Below the pieces are notes generated by a model, which saw only the letters and a program-made list of their open reading frames with translations, was not told the origin of the DNA and ran no database searches. A stretch of 64,000 nt of DNA, taken from positions 2,706,001 to 2,770,000 of the forward strand of contig NZ_CP015612.1 in assembly GCF_002138415.1 (NCBI RefSeq), read 5' to 3'. The translations under genes were made by a program, and so were the position numbers. The stretch comes from Stenotrophomonas maltophilia (GTDB lineage Bacteria; Pseudomonadota; Gammaproteobacteria; Xanthomonadales; Xanthomonadaceae). This document shows, piece by piece, positions 17,621-26,049 of the stretch; position 1 is the stretch's first letter; the number at the start of each line of letters is the position of its first letter.

Positions 17621-18235
17621 ATGGGTGCCGTCGTCGCCCTCGACCGGCTGCTGGATGGGCGCCAGCTGTGGCGCGGCCCGGCCCGCCAGGGCCCGGCCAG
17701 CGACCACCTGGCCAGCGGCCATCCGGCACTGGATGCACGCCTGCCCGGCGGTGGCTGGCCGGCCAGCGGGCTGTGCGAGGTGCTGCAGGCAGCGCCCGGC
17801 GTGGGCGAGCTGGCCCTGGTCTGGCCGGTGCTGGCGAAGCTGAGCCAGCGCGACCGCCCGATCGTGCTGGTCGCCCCACCCTATCGCCCGCATGCCCCGG
17901 CCTGGGCCGCCGCCGGGCTGGACCTGGCCCAGCTGCAGATCATCCACGCCGCGCCGAAACAGGCGCTGTGGGCCACCGAACAATGCCTGCGCTCTGCCGC
18001 CTGCGCGGCGGTACTGTGCTGGCCGCACCAGGCCGATGATCGCGCCCTGCGCCGGCTGCAGGTGGCTGCCGACAGCGGCCAATGCCTGGGCTTCGTGTTC
18101 CGCGAGGCGCAGGCGGCGCGCAATCCCTCCCCGGCCAGCCTGCGCCTGCAGCTCGACCACGGCCAGGTGCGGGTGCTGAAGTGCCGTGGCGGCCTGCCGC
18201 CGGCGCAGCCGTTGCCGCTGGCCATCGCCCACTGA
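17621..18235 (+). CDS. imuA: ImuA, SOS mutasome accessory protein
   Basis: 204 residues starting MGAVVALDRLLDGRQLWRG. It is a RecA-like protein without a clean Walker A motif; SGHPALDARLPGGGWPASGLCEVL (about 30-53) is the typical ImuA N-terminal region. ImuA acts with ImuB and DnaE2 in damage-induced mutagenesis. The start is set by GGAGG 8 bases upstream; an in-frame TTG five codons earlier overlaps that site and is rejected. First gene of a tight operon (9 bp to imuB). Confidence 0.9.
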   Translation: MGAVVALDRLLDGRQLWRGPARQGPASDHLASGHPALDARLPGGGWPASGLCEVLQAAPGVGELALVWPVLAKLSQRDRPIVLVAPPYRPHAPAWAAAGLDLAQLQIIHAAPKQALWATEQCLRSAACAAVLCWPHQADDRALRRLQVAADSGQCLGFVFREAQAARNPSPASLRLQLDHGQVRVLKCRGGLPPAQPLPLAIAH

Positions 18236-18244
18236 GGCCGCGCC

Positions 18245-19654
18245 ATGCACTGGGCCTGTCTGTTGTTGCCGCAGCTGGCGCTGGACAGCGTGCTGCGCCT
18301 GCAACCGGATCCGCAGCGGCCACTGGTGTTGCTGCAGGGGCCGGCACAGCGTCGCGTACTGCGTGCGGTCAGCCCGTCGGCACGCGCAGCGGGGCTGCGT
18401 CCAGGCATGCTGCTGTCGGCTGCGCAGGTACTGGTGCAGGACCTGCATCTGCACGATTACGATCCCACCGCCGAACAGCACACCCGGCAGCTGCTGGCCA
18501 GCTGGGCCTATGCCTACAGCTCGCAGGTCAGCCTCGATTTTCCACACGCGCTGGTCATGGAAATCGGTGCCAGCCGTGCCCTGTTCGGCGACTGGCTGAC
18601 GATCGAGCAGCGGCTGCGCAACGAACTGCATGAGCTTGGTTTCCGCCATCGTCTGGTGGCCGCGCCCACCGCGCATGCCGCGCGCGTGCTGGCCAACGTC
18701 CACGACGGCCTCGGCATCGATGCGCAGCAGCTGCCAGCGGCACTGGCGCAGCTGCCATTGCCGCGCTGTGGCCTGCCCAGCGAAGCGGTGACCGTACTCG
18801 GCCGTTCCGGTCTTCGCACGCTGGGTGCGGTGCTCGAGCTGCCGCGCGACAGCCTGGCCCGGCGCTTCTCACCCGAGGTGCTGCAGCAACTGGATGCGCT
18901 GCGCGGCCTGCCCACCGCGCCACTGCGCTACTACCAGCCACCGGACCGTTTCGATGCACGCATCGAATTCGAATACGAGATCGAATCCAGCCAGGCCCTG
19001 CTGTTCCCGCTGCGCCGCCTGCTGCTGGACCTGGCGGCCTTCCTGTGCTCGCGCGATGGCGGCGTACAGCGCTTCGACCTGCACTTCGAGCATGACCTGC
19101 TGCCGGCCAGCGTGCTGACCATCGGCCTGCTGGCACCCGAGCGCGATCCCGCGCTGCTGTTCGAGATCGCACGCAACCGCATGGAAGCGTTCGCCCTGCC
19201 CGCTGGCAGCCGCGCACTGCGCCTGCAGGCCGAACAGCTGCCACCGTTCGTGCCCGCCGCGCGTGACCTGTTCGACACCCGGCCGGCGCAGGCGATGCCC
19301 TGGAACCAGCTGCGCGAGCGCCTGCGTGCGCGGCTCGGCGATGACGCCGTGCAACCGCTGGCGGTGCAGGCCGACCATCGCCCCGAACGCGCCAGTGGCA
19401 CCCAGCCTGCGGTCAAGCCTCCGTCGTACTGGCCGCTGCGTCCGGGCTGGCTGCTGGACTCGCCGCAACCGCTGCGTGATCCACGGCTGCGCATCGTCAC
19501 CGGACCGGAGCGGATCGAATCGGGCTGGTGGGACCAGGCCGACGCACGCCGCGACTACTACGTGGTGGAGACCGCACACGGCCAGCGCGGCTGGGCTTTC
19601 CGTGAGCGCAACGATCCGCAGGCGCCGTGGATGCTGCACGGCTGGTTCGGCTGA
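18245..19654 (+). CDS. imuB: ImuB, Y-family polymerase-like mutasome scaffold
   Basis: 469 residues related to Y-family DNA polymerases. The acidic residues that bind metal in active polymerases are not present where expected: the N-terminus reads CLLLPQLALDSVLRL rather than a DxD-like motif, and the second motif is VMEIGASRALFG. This fits ImuB being a non-catalytic scaffold that binds the beta clamp and recruits DnaE2. Six bases separate it from dnaE2. Confidence 0.92.
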   Translation: MHWACLLLPQLALDSVLRLQPDPQRPLVLLQGPAQRRVLRAVSPSARAAGLRPGMLLSAAQVLVQDLHLHDYDPTAEQHTRQLLASWAYAYSSQVSLDFPHALVMEIGASRALFGDWLTIEQRLRNELHELGFRHRLVAAPTAHAARVLANVHDGLGIDAQQLPAALAQLPLPRCGLPSEAVTVLGRSGLRTLGAVLELPRDSLARRFSPEVLQQLDALRGLPTAPLRYYQPPDRFDARIEFEYEIESSQALLFPLRRLLLDLAAFLCSRDGGVQRFDLHFEHDLLPASVLTIGLLAPERDPALLFEIARNRMEAFALPAGSRALRLQAEQLPPFVPAARDLFDTRPAQAMPWNQLRERLRARLGDDAVQPLAVQADHRPERASGTQPAVKPPSYWPLRPGWLLDSPQPLRDPRLRIVTGPERIESGWWDQADARRDYYVVETAHGQRGWAFRERNDPQAPWMLHGWFG

Positions 19655-19660
19655 GCCGCC

Positions 19661-22600
19661 ATGCACAGCGAACTGCCCGGCTACGCCGAACTGCACTGCC
19701 TGTCGGCCTTCAGTTTCCAGCGCGGTGCTTCGATCGCCGAGGAACTGTTCGCGCGCGCCGCCGGCCAGGGCTACCGCGCGTTGGCGATCACCGACGAATG
19801 CTCGCTGGCCGGCATCGTGCGCGCCTGGCAGGCGGCGAAGACGCATGGCGTGGCACTGATCGTCGGCGCCGAATTCCAGGTCGAGGACGGGCCGAAGCTG
19901 GCCCTGCTGTGCACCGACCAGGCCGCCTACGCCGGCTTGTGCCAGTTGATAACCACCTGCCGGCGACGGGCCGCCAAGGGCGAGTACCGCTGCCTGCGCG
20001 AGGACCTGCTCGGCCTGCCCGACGGTCTGCTGTGCCTGTGGCTGGACCGGCAACCGGCTGCCACCGATCTGGAACTGCTGCGCACCGGCTTCGATGATCG
20101 GCTGTGGCTGGCGGTGGAGCTGCACCATGAGCATGACGACGCGCGTCGCCTGCAACAGCTGCAGGCCTTCGGCGAACGCCACCGCCTGCCGCTGGTCGCC
20201 AGTGGTGATGTGCACATGCACGTGCGCCGCCGCCGCGCCCTGCAGGACACCCTGACCGCGATCCGCCACCGCTGCAGCGTGGCCGAGGCCGGCTGGCGCC
20301 TGTTCCCCAACGGCGAGCGCCACCTGCGCCCGCGTACCGCGCTGGCCCAGCTGTATCCGCCCGAGCTGCTGGCCGAGACCCTGCGCATCACCGAGCGTTG
20401 CCACTTCACGCTGGAGCAGCTGCAGTACACCTATCCGCGCGAGCTGGTGCCGGAGGGCCACGATCCGGACAGCTGGCTGCGCGTGCTGGTCGAGCGCGGC
20501 ATCCCGTGGCGCTGGAAAGATGGCATCAAACCGGCACAACGCACGCAGGTCGAACACGAACTGGCGTTGATCCGGGAGAAAAACTACGCCTCCTACTTCC
20601 TTACCGTGCATGACATCGTGCGCTTCGCCCGCAGCCAGGACATCCTCTGCCAGGGCCGCGGCTCGGCGGCCAACTCGGCAGTGTGCTTCGTGTTGGGCGT
20701 GACCGAGATCGACCCGGCGCGCAGCAACCTGCTGTTCGAGCGCTTCATCTCCGCTGAGCGCGATGAACCACCGGATATCGACATCGACTTCGAGCACGAG
20801 CGCCGCGAGGAAGTACTGCAGTACGTGTTCAAGCGCTATGGGCGTGAACGTGCCGCATTGACGGCAGTGGCGATCAGCTACCGTGGCCGCAGCGCGATCC
20901 GCGACGTCGCCCGCGCGCTCGGCCTGCCGATGGACCAGGTCAACGAACTGGGCGCGGCGATGGACCACTGGGGCGGCCACGTGCCGCTGCCGGAGACCCT
21001 GCGCGAGCGCGGCTTCGATCCGGAAACACCGCTGATGCGGCGGTTGCTGGCGCTGACCACCGAACTGATCGACTTCCCGCGCCACCTGTCGCAGCACCCG
21101 GGCGGCTTCGTGATTTCCGAGCACCCGCTGTCGACGCTGGTGCCGGTGGAAAACGCGGCGATGGCCGACCGCACCGTCATCCAGTGGGACAAGGATGACC
21201 TGGATGCCACCGGCCTGATGAAGGTCGACTGCCTGGCGCTGGGCATGCTCACCGCCATCCGCAAGTGCCTGGCGATGCTGCAGCAGCATGGCCTGCACGA
21301 AGGACGCATGGATGCGATCCCGCCCAAGGATGCGAAGACCTTCGACATGATCTGCGCCGCCGACACCATCGGCGTGTTCCAGATCGAATCGCGCGCGCAG
21401 ATGGCAATGCTGCCGCGCATGCAGCCGCGCACGTTCTATGACCTGGTGATCGAGGTGGCGATCGTGCGACCCGGCCCGATCCAGGGTGACATGGTCCATC
21501 CTTACCTTGAGCGGCGGCGGATCCTGCGCGAACAGGGCCCGGACGCGTTGAACGATCCGGACAATCCGCTCTACCCACCGCAGCTGGAAGGCGTGTTCGC
21601 GCGCACCCTCGGCGTGCCACTGTTCCAGGAACAGGTGATGCAGCTGGCGGTGGAAGCGGCCGGCTACACCCCGGGCCAGGCCGATGCCCTGCGCCGCTCG
21701 ATGGCGGCGTGGAAGCGCCGTGGCGGCCTGGAACCGCATCGCGAGAAGCTGCTGGCCGGCATGTTGAAGAATGGCTTCAGCCGTGAGTACGGCGAACACC
21801 TCTTCGAGCAGATCAAGGGCTTCGGTGATTACGGTTTCCCGGAGAGCCATGCTGCCAGCTTCGCCCTGCTGACCTATAACAGCTGTTGGCTGAAGTGCCA
21901 TCATCCCGCCGCGTTCACTGCCAGCCTGATCAACAGCCAGCCGCTGGGCTTCTACAGCCCCGACCAGCTGCTGCAGGATGCGCGCCGGCATGGCATCCGC
22001 GTGTTGCCGGTGGACGTGCGCCACAGCGACTGGGATTGCACCCTGGATTTCAGCAAGGGCGCGGCGGCGATCCGGCTCGGCCTGCGCCTGGTCGATGGCT
22101 GCAACGAACCCGCCGTGCAGGCCATCATGCGCGAACGTGCCCGGCGCCCGTTCGACGATGTGGGTGACCTGTGCCAGCGCACCGCCCTGGACCGCCGCCA
22201 GCAGGGCCTGCTGGCCGATGCCGGGGCACTGCGTGGGCTCAGCGGCCATCGCCATCGTGCACGCTGGGATATCTCCGGCGTGGAAAACCGGCTGCCGCTG
22301 TTCGACCAGGCCCGCGCCACCGCCGAAGCCCGCGTGCCGCTGCCCCTGCCCAGCGCCTGGGAGGACATGCAGGCCGATTATCGCAGCACCGGCACCACCC
22401 TCGGCCGCCACCCGATCTCGTTCCTGCGTGCGCAACTGCGCAGCCGCGGCTGCCTGGATGCCGCACAGCTGGCGGGCCACGGCCATGGCCGGCGCGTGCG
22501 TATCGCCGGCCTGGTGCGCATGCGCCAGCGCCCGCAGACCGCCAGCGGCGTCACCTTCCTCACGCTTGAGGACGAGACCGGCATGGTCAACGCCGTGGTC

Positions 22601-22771
22601 TGGCGGCACCTGGCCGACCGCCAGCACCGCGTACTGGTCGACACCCAGCTGATGCAGATCGATGGCCGCCTGGAACGCGTCGATGGCGTGCAGCACGTCA
22701 TCGTGCAGCGCATGCACTGCCTGGATGAACTGCTGCAGGGACTGCGCAGCCACAGCCGCGATTTCCATTGA
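19661..22771 (+). CDS. dnaE2: error-prone DNA polymerase DnaE2
   Basis: 1036 residues, normal for DnaE2 and shorter than DnaE1. An N-terminal PHP domain ([22 protein letters not shown]), the polymerase catalytic acidic motif [16 protein letters not shown] (about 367-382), the helix-hairpin-helix region and a C-terminal OB domain ([18 protein letters not shown]) are all visible. It performs SOS-induced translesion synthesis with ImuA and ImuB. Last gene of the LexA-controlled operon. Confidence 0.95.
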   Translation: MHSELPGYAELHCLSAFSFQRGASIAEELFARAAGQGYRALAITDECSLAGIVRAWQAAKTHGVALIVGAEFQVEDGPKLALLCTDQAAYAGLCQLITTCRRRAAKGEYRCLREDLLGLPDGLLCLWLDRQPAATDLELLRTGFDDRLWLAVELHHEHDDARRLQQLQAFGERHRLPLVASGDVHMHVRRRRALQDTLTAIRHRCSVAEAGWRLFPNGERHLRPRTALAQLYPPELLAETLRITERCHFTLEQLQYTYPRELVPEGHDPDSWLRVLVERGIPWRWKDGIKPAQRTQVEHELALIREKNYASYFLTVHDIVRFARSQDILCQGRGSAANSAVCFVLGVTEIDPARSNLLFERFISAERDEPPDIDIDFEHERREEVLQYVFKRYGRERAALTAVAISYRGRSAIRDVARALGLPMDQVNELGAAMDHWGGHVPLPETLRERGFDPETPLMRRLLALTTELIDFPRHLSQHPGGFVISEHPLSTLVPVENAAMADRTVIQWDKDDLDATGLMKVDCLALGMLTAIRKCLAMLQQHGLHEGRMDAIPPKDAKTFDMICAADTIGVFQIESRAQMAMLPRMQPRTFYDLVIEVAIVRPGPIQGDMVHPYLERRRILREQGPDALNDPDNPLYPPQLEGVFARTLGVPLFQEQVMQLAVEAAGYTPGQADALRRSMAAWKRRGGLEPHREKLLAGMLKNGFSREYGEHLFEQIKGFGDYGFPESHAASFALLTYNSCWLKCHHPAAFTASLINSQPLGFYSPDQLLQDARRHGIRVLPVDVRHSDWDCTLDFSKGAAAIRLGLRLVDGCNEPAVQAIMRERARRPFDDVGDLCQRTALDRRQQGLLADAGALRGLSGHRHRARWDISGVENRLPLFDQARATAEARVPLPLPSAWEDMQADYRSTGTTLGRHPISFLRAQLRSRGCLDAAQLAGHGHGRRVRIAGLVRMRQRPQTASGVTFLTLEDETGMVNAVVWRHLADRQHRVLVDTQLMQIDGRLERVDGVQHVIVQRMHCLDELLQGLRSHSRDFH

Positions 22772-22852
22772 CGATACACAACGTCACACAACGAACTGGC
22801 CATTGCCGGTCCGCATCCGCTATCGTCGGCACATCCAAGGAAGGACGACGCC

Positions 22853-23359
22853 ATGCCCCGCGCACTGCTGCTGACCACGCTGGTGGTCTCGACCCTCGCC
22901 CTGCTTGTTTCCGGCTGGACCGCCTGGAACCTGCATCGCAGCCAATCACCACAGCGCATCATCGAAGCACGCGGGCTGGTCATCCACGATGCAAGCGGCC
23001 AACCGCGGGTGATCCTCGGCGCACCGGTTCCCGATCCGCTCAGCCAGGGCCGCACCCAGGGGCCGCGCGCCACCGCCCTGTCCGGCCTGATCCTGCTCGG
23101 CCCCGACGGCTCTGAACGCGGCGGCTACGGCACCAGCGACCGCGGCGGCGAAGCGCTGCTGACCCTGGACGATGCCACTGGCACCACCGAAGTGTTCAAG
23201 GTCGTCGCCAACCCCGACCGCGGTGCCAGCCTGATGGTCAAGCACCAGAACAACACCGGCGCCATGCTCACCTCCTGGCAGGGCAAGCCGGAGTTGATGT
23301 TCGTCGATGACAGCGGCCAGTCCTACTACGTGCGCCCCGGCGCCAACGCCGCACCCTGA
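22853..23359 (+). CDS. membrane-anchored protein of unknown function
   Basis: 168 residues. A single N-terminal membrane helix (LLLTTLVVSTLALLVSGWTA, residues 5-24) is followed by a beta-rich extracytoplasmic domain with repeated glycine turns (IEARGLVIHDASGQPRVILG, LLGPDGSERGGYGTSDRGGE, LTLDDATGTTEVF). The pattern of short 'DASGQPR' and 'DDSGQSYY' units suggests a repeating beta structure. AAGGA precedes the ATG. I do not recognise the family. Its 3' end adjoins the SMAG pair that the IS110 element entered. Confidence 0.75.
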   Translation: MPRALLLTTLVVSTLALLVSGWTAWNLHRSQSPQRIIEARGLVIHDASGQPRVILGAPVPDPLSQGRTQGPRATALSGLILLGPDGSERGGYGTSDRGGEALLTLDDATGTTEVFKVVANPDRGASLMVKHQNNTGAMLTSWQGKPELMFVDDSGQSYYVRPGANAAP

Positions 23360-23368
23360 TCTGCTTGT

Positions 23369-23428
23369 GTAGTGTCGAGCCATGCTCGACTGCTTCTACA
23401 CAACAGCAGCCGAGCATGGCTCGGCTCT
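23369..23428. repeat. SMAG/REP pair, left part, cut by the IS110 element
   Basis: GTAGTGTCGAGCCATGCTCG hairpin at 23369-23394 and an inverse hairpin AGCCGAGCATGGCTCGGCTC at 23408-23428. The inverse copy should end GGCTCTAC but is broken after GGCTCT. The missing CTAC is found at 24651, immediately after the IS. Confidence 0.9.
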
Positions 23429-23441
23429 TGTGTCTTGGATC

Positions 23442-23627
23442 GTGCCCTGATCAGGCACAATCCCCCGGTGACCCGGGAGGCTCCGATGACGCTGCCTCGG
23501 CTCTTAAGCCTTCGAGCTTGCAAAGTAGATTCAGCGCGTCGGCGGCCTGACACCGCCTTGGAACTTGAACGGTATCTTAGGCCCACCATGGGGTGAGAGC
23601 CTGTACTCACAAGGGCAAGTCTGGCGG
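23442..23627 (+). ncRNA. predicted IS110 bridge RNA
   Basis: Three structured parts follow in bridge-RNA order. A 5' hairpin: GTGCC/GGCAC, 23442-23458. Target-binding loop: outer stem GACGCTG (23488-23494) with CAGCG..TC (23532-23540), inner UUCG-type hairpin AAGC/GCTT (23506-23519). Its left side holds CTCGGCTCT (23496-23504), identical to the left target at 23420-23428; its right side holds GTAG (23525-23528), complementary to CTAC at 24651-24654. Donor-binding loop: stems CCGCC/GGCGG and ACTTG/CAAGT. Here ACGGTATCT (23569-23577) is identical to the right end (24644-24652), and CACAAG (23608-23613) is complementary to the left end CTTGTG (23427-23432). Transcript ends are not known. Confidence 0.85.
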
Positions 23628-23666
23628 CTTCCGATCACGATCGTAAGTTCAAGCTGGAGCCAAATC

Positions 23667-24632
23667 ATGCAATTTATCGGCATCGACGCTGCCAAGGCGA
23701 CCTTTGATATCGCCGTGCCACTATCTGGCAGCAAGTATCGAACCAAGGCCAAACTCCCCAATACGCCAAAGGGCTTTGATGAGCTTCTTGCGTGGCGCGC
23801 CAAGCATGCACCGAACGCGGCGGTAGGCATGGAGGCTACAGGTATCTATCACGAAGCCTTGGCTCGAGCCCTGGTGGAGGCGGGGGTGGTGGTTCATGTG
23901 GCCAATCCCGCCCGAGTAAAGGCGTTTGGGCAGGCGGAGGGAATCCGGACCAAGACGGATCGCAGCGACGCCAAGCTGATTGCCCGGTTCTTTGAGGCAC
24001 AACGCCCGGAAAAGCTGCATCCCTACGTTCCGCCGACCCCCTCGGAGGTGAAGCTGCGCGCCTTGGTACGGCGTCGAGACGACCTCCAGGAAATGCTGCA
24101 GATGGAGCACAACCGCCTGGACGTTGCCGATATCTCGGTCCAGCAAGGGATCAAGGATGTGATCCGGACGCTGGAAGAGCAGATCAAGCAGGTCCAAAAG
24201 GCGATTGAGGACCATATCGATAACGATCCGGACCTGCGCCGGCGTCATCAACTGCTTACCAGCATTCCCGGTATAGGCAACATCAGCAGTGCCCAGCTGC
24301 TGGCCATGCTGGGGGATCTAAGCAAATACAGCGACGTGCGCCAGGTGGTTGCCCACGCGGGCCTGAATCCGGCCCAGCGTCAATCAGGAAATTACGAAGG
24401 TAAATCCCGGATATCACGCGTCGGCGATGCCGTTTTCCGCAAGAAACTGTACATGCCGGCGCTGACCGGGAAGACCCACAACCCTACGCTGAAGTCCTTT
24501 GCAGACCGGCTCAGCGCGAAAGGAAAGCCCTTCAAGGTCGTCATGTGTGCGGTGATGCGTAAACTCATCCATCTGGTTTGGGGCGTACTGAGAAGTGGCC
24601 GACCCTTTGAGCCGGACGGTGCCCTTGCCTAG
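23667..24632 (+). CDS. IS110-family transposase (recombinase)
   Basis: 321 residues with an N-terminal RuvC-like DEDD catalytic domain (Asp7 in GIDAAK, Glu56 in VGMEATG, Asp98 and Asp101 in TDRSDAK), a central coiled coil (about 130-185) and the C-terminal Tnp domain (LTSIPGIGNISSAQLLAML, then NPAQRQSG carrying the conserved serine at about 240). The start MQFIGIDAAK at 23667 aligns with family members; a longer in-frame extension would overlap the bridge RNA. A palindrome GCCCTTGCCTAGGCAAGGGC (24621-24640) spans the stop codon and may end its transcript. Confidence 0.95.
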   Translation: MQFIGIDAAKATFDIAVPLSGSKYRTKAKLPNTPKGFDELLAWRAKHAPNAAVGMEATGIYHEALARALVEAGVVVHVANPARVKAFGQAEGIRTKTDRSDAKLIARFFEAQRPEKLHPYVPPTPSEVKLRALVRRRDDLQEMLQMEHNRLDVADISVQQGIKDVIRTLEEQIKQVQKAIEDHIDNDPDLRRRHQLLTSIPGIGNISSAQLLAMLGDLSKYSDVRQVVAHAGLNPAQRQSGNYEGKSRISRVGDAVFRKKLYMPALTGKTHNPTLKSFADRLSAKGKPFKVVMCAVMRKLIHLVWGVLRSGRPFEPDGALA

Positions 24633-24650
24633 GCAAGGGCAACACGGTAT

Positions 24651-24690
24651 CTACAAAAGCGAAGCAAAGTCGAGCATGGCGCGACGCTAC
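24651..24690. repeat. SMAG right half plus a further SMAG hairpin
   Basis: CTAC (24651-24654) completes the SMAG hairpin interrupted by the IS. A second inverse hairpin GTCGAGCATGGCGCGACGCT follows at 24669-24690 and ends in CTAC. That CTAC supplies the TAG stop codon of the minus-strand MocR gene. Confidence 0.8.
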
Positions 24691-25973
24691 AGACCACACA
24701 CCGCCGCCAGGTCATCGGCCAGCTGCCGCAGCTGCGCCGATCCCAGCGCCGCGCAGGTAATGCGCAGACCATGGCCCGGTGCCGCCACCGCGAACACTTC
24801 GCCTGCACGCACATGCCATCCACGCGAAGCCAGCGCCAGCACCTGCGGATGGCTGTCCGCCAGCAACGGCAACCACAGGTTCAATCCTTCCATCGGCTGC
24901 GGTGTCGGTACGCCCCGCGCACGCAGCAGTTCCTGCAACGACTGCAACCGTTGCTGGTAGCGCTCCCCCGCCAACGCGATCTTCGCCTGCTGCGTCGTCG
25001 ATGCCAGCACCGAAGTCGCCGCATCCTGCAGCAGGTGGCTGACCCAGCCGGTACCGGACGCCAACCGCAACCGTAACCGCGACGCGGTCTCTTCATCGCA
25101 GGCCAACCACGCCAGCCGCAGATCGGGACCGAGTGGCTTGGACAACGAGCGCAGCACAGCCCAGCGACGACCATCCAGCGGCAGCACCGAGTGATAGGCC
25201 TGCTGCGAGAGCAGCGCATAGTGATCATCGATCAGCACCGGCACCTGCGGGTAGGCCGCCAGCAACTGCCGCAACGCCCGCGCCCGCTTCGCATCCAGGC
25301 TGGCCCCGGTCGGGTTGTGTGCCCGCGGCGTCAGCAGCACCGCGCGTGCGCCGGCCTCCAGTGCCGCACGCAGCGAATCGACCTGCATGCCATGCGCGTC
25401 CACCGCCACCGGCAACGGCGCGTGACCCACGGCGTTGAGCACGTTGAGGCTGCCGAGGAAACACGGATCCTCCACCGCGATGCGATCCCCCGGCAGCAGC
25501 CACGCCGCCAGCAGGCGTTCGATGCCATCGACCGCGCCATGGGTCAGCTCCAGGGCGTACCCCTCGGGGCAGTCCGCATCCAGCGAAGCGCGTGCCAGCG
25601 CCTGCAACCTCGGGTCGACCGTGCCCACGCCATACAGCCGTGGCGCCGCCGGGGCCAGGCGCAGGTTCGGCAGCAGGCGCGGGTCCGGGTTGCCACCGGC
25701 CAGGTCCTGCAGCGCCAGCCCGGGCGTACTGCCCTCGCGCGCCAGCGTCGGCGGCAATCCGCGCACCACCGTGCCACGACGGCCCGCTGTGCTGGCCAGG
25801 CCCGCCGCATCCAATCGCTTGTAGGCAGCGGCCACCGTATTGCGGTTCACGCCCAGCTGCTCGGCCAGCTCACGCACTGGCGGCAGCACGCTGCCGGCCG
25901 GCAGACGGCCCTTGCCGATGCCATCGCGGATGCTGTCGAAGATCGACTCGGCGCTATGCCCGGTGATTTTCAT
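24687..25973 (-). CDS. MocR/GntR-type regulator with aminotransferase domain
   Basis: 428 residues. Residues 1-70 form a GntR winged helix (SIFDSIRDGIGKGRLPAGSV, then RELAEQLGVNRNTVAAAYKR). The rest is a fold-type I aminotransferase domain; Lys279 in SLSKPLGPDLR is the likely PLP Schiff-base lysine. MocR proteins sense PLP or an amino acid-PLP adduct and control adjacent genes. It is divergent from yggS, a PLP homeostasis gene, with 76 bp between them holding two direct repeats. Its TAG stop lies in a SMAG hairpin. Confidence 0.9.
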   Translation of the reverse strand: MKITGHSAESIFDSIRDGIGKGRLPAGSVLPPVRELAEQLGVNRNTVAAAYKRLDAAGLASTAGRRGTVVRGLPPTLAREGSTPGLALQDLAGGNPDPRLLPNLRLAPAAPRLYGVGTVDPRLQALARASLDADCPEGYALELTHGAVDGIERLLAAWLLPGDRIAVEDPCFLGSLNVLNAVGHAPLPVAVDAHGMQVDSLRAALEAGARAVLLTPRAHNPTGASLDAKRARALRQLLAAYPQVPVLIDDHYALLSQQAYHSVLPLDGRRWAVLRSLSKPLGPDLRLAWLACDEETASRLRLRLASGTGWVSHLLQDAATSVLASTTQQAKIALAGERYQQRLQSLQELLRARGVPTPQPMEGLNLWLPLLADSHPQVLALASRGWHVRAGEVFAVAAPGHGLRITCAALGSAQLRQLADDLAAVCGL

Positions 25974-25974
25974 T

Positions 25975-26009
25975 TTGTCCTATGCCAAAATATCTCTTGT
26001 CCTGTGCCA
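25975..26009. promoter_or_regulatory. direct-repeat operator for the MocR regulator
   Basis: TTGTCCTATGCCA (25975-25987) and TTGTCCTGTGCCA (25997-26009) differ at one base and are spaced 22 bp, about two helical turns. Tandem repeats of this kind are the usual binding pattern of MocR proteins. They sit between the divergent MocR and yggS genes. Confidence 0.75.
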
Positions 26010-26049
26010 GTGTATCCCACCCTGGCCACCCTGCATTGGAGGTGCCCAC

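Larger units (their letters stand above)
23427..24652 (+). mobile_element. IS110-family insertion sequence in a SMAG hairpin
   Basis: About 1.22 kb between two CT core dinucleotides (23427-23428 and 24651-24652). Removing it restores a normal SMAG end, GGCTCTACAAAAG. There are no terminal inverted repeats or long target duplications, as expected for IS110. The left non-coding end is long (about 240 bp) and the right one short (18 bp), which places it in the IS110 group rather than the IS1111 group. IS110 relatives such as IS621 also insert into REP sequences at a CT core. The transposase reading frame is intact, so the element may still be active. Confidence 0.92.

Noticed and set aside
18869..22768. 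A minus-strand frame open for about 1300 codons opposite imuB and dnaE2
   Set aside because: It mirrors the codon bias of the GC-rich plus-strand genes, is Gln/His/Arg-rich and low in plausible motifs. The plus-strand proteins are unmistakable.
23427..24652. Assignment of the insertion sequence to the IS1111 group
   Set aside because: There are no subterminal inverted repeats, and the long non-coding end with guide matches is upstream of the transposase, as in the IS110 group.
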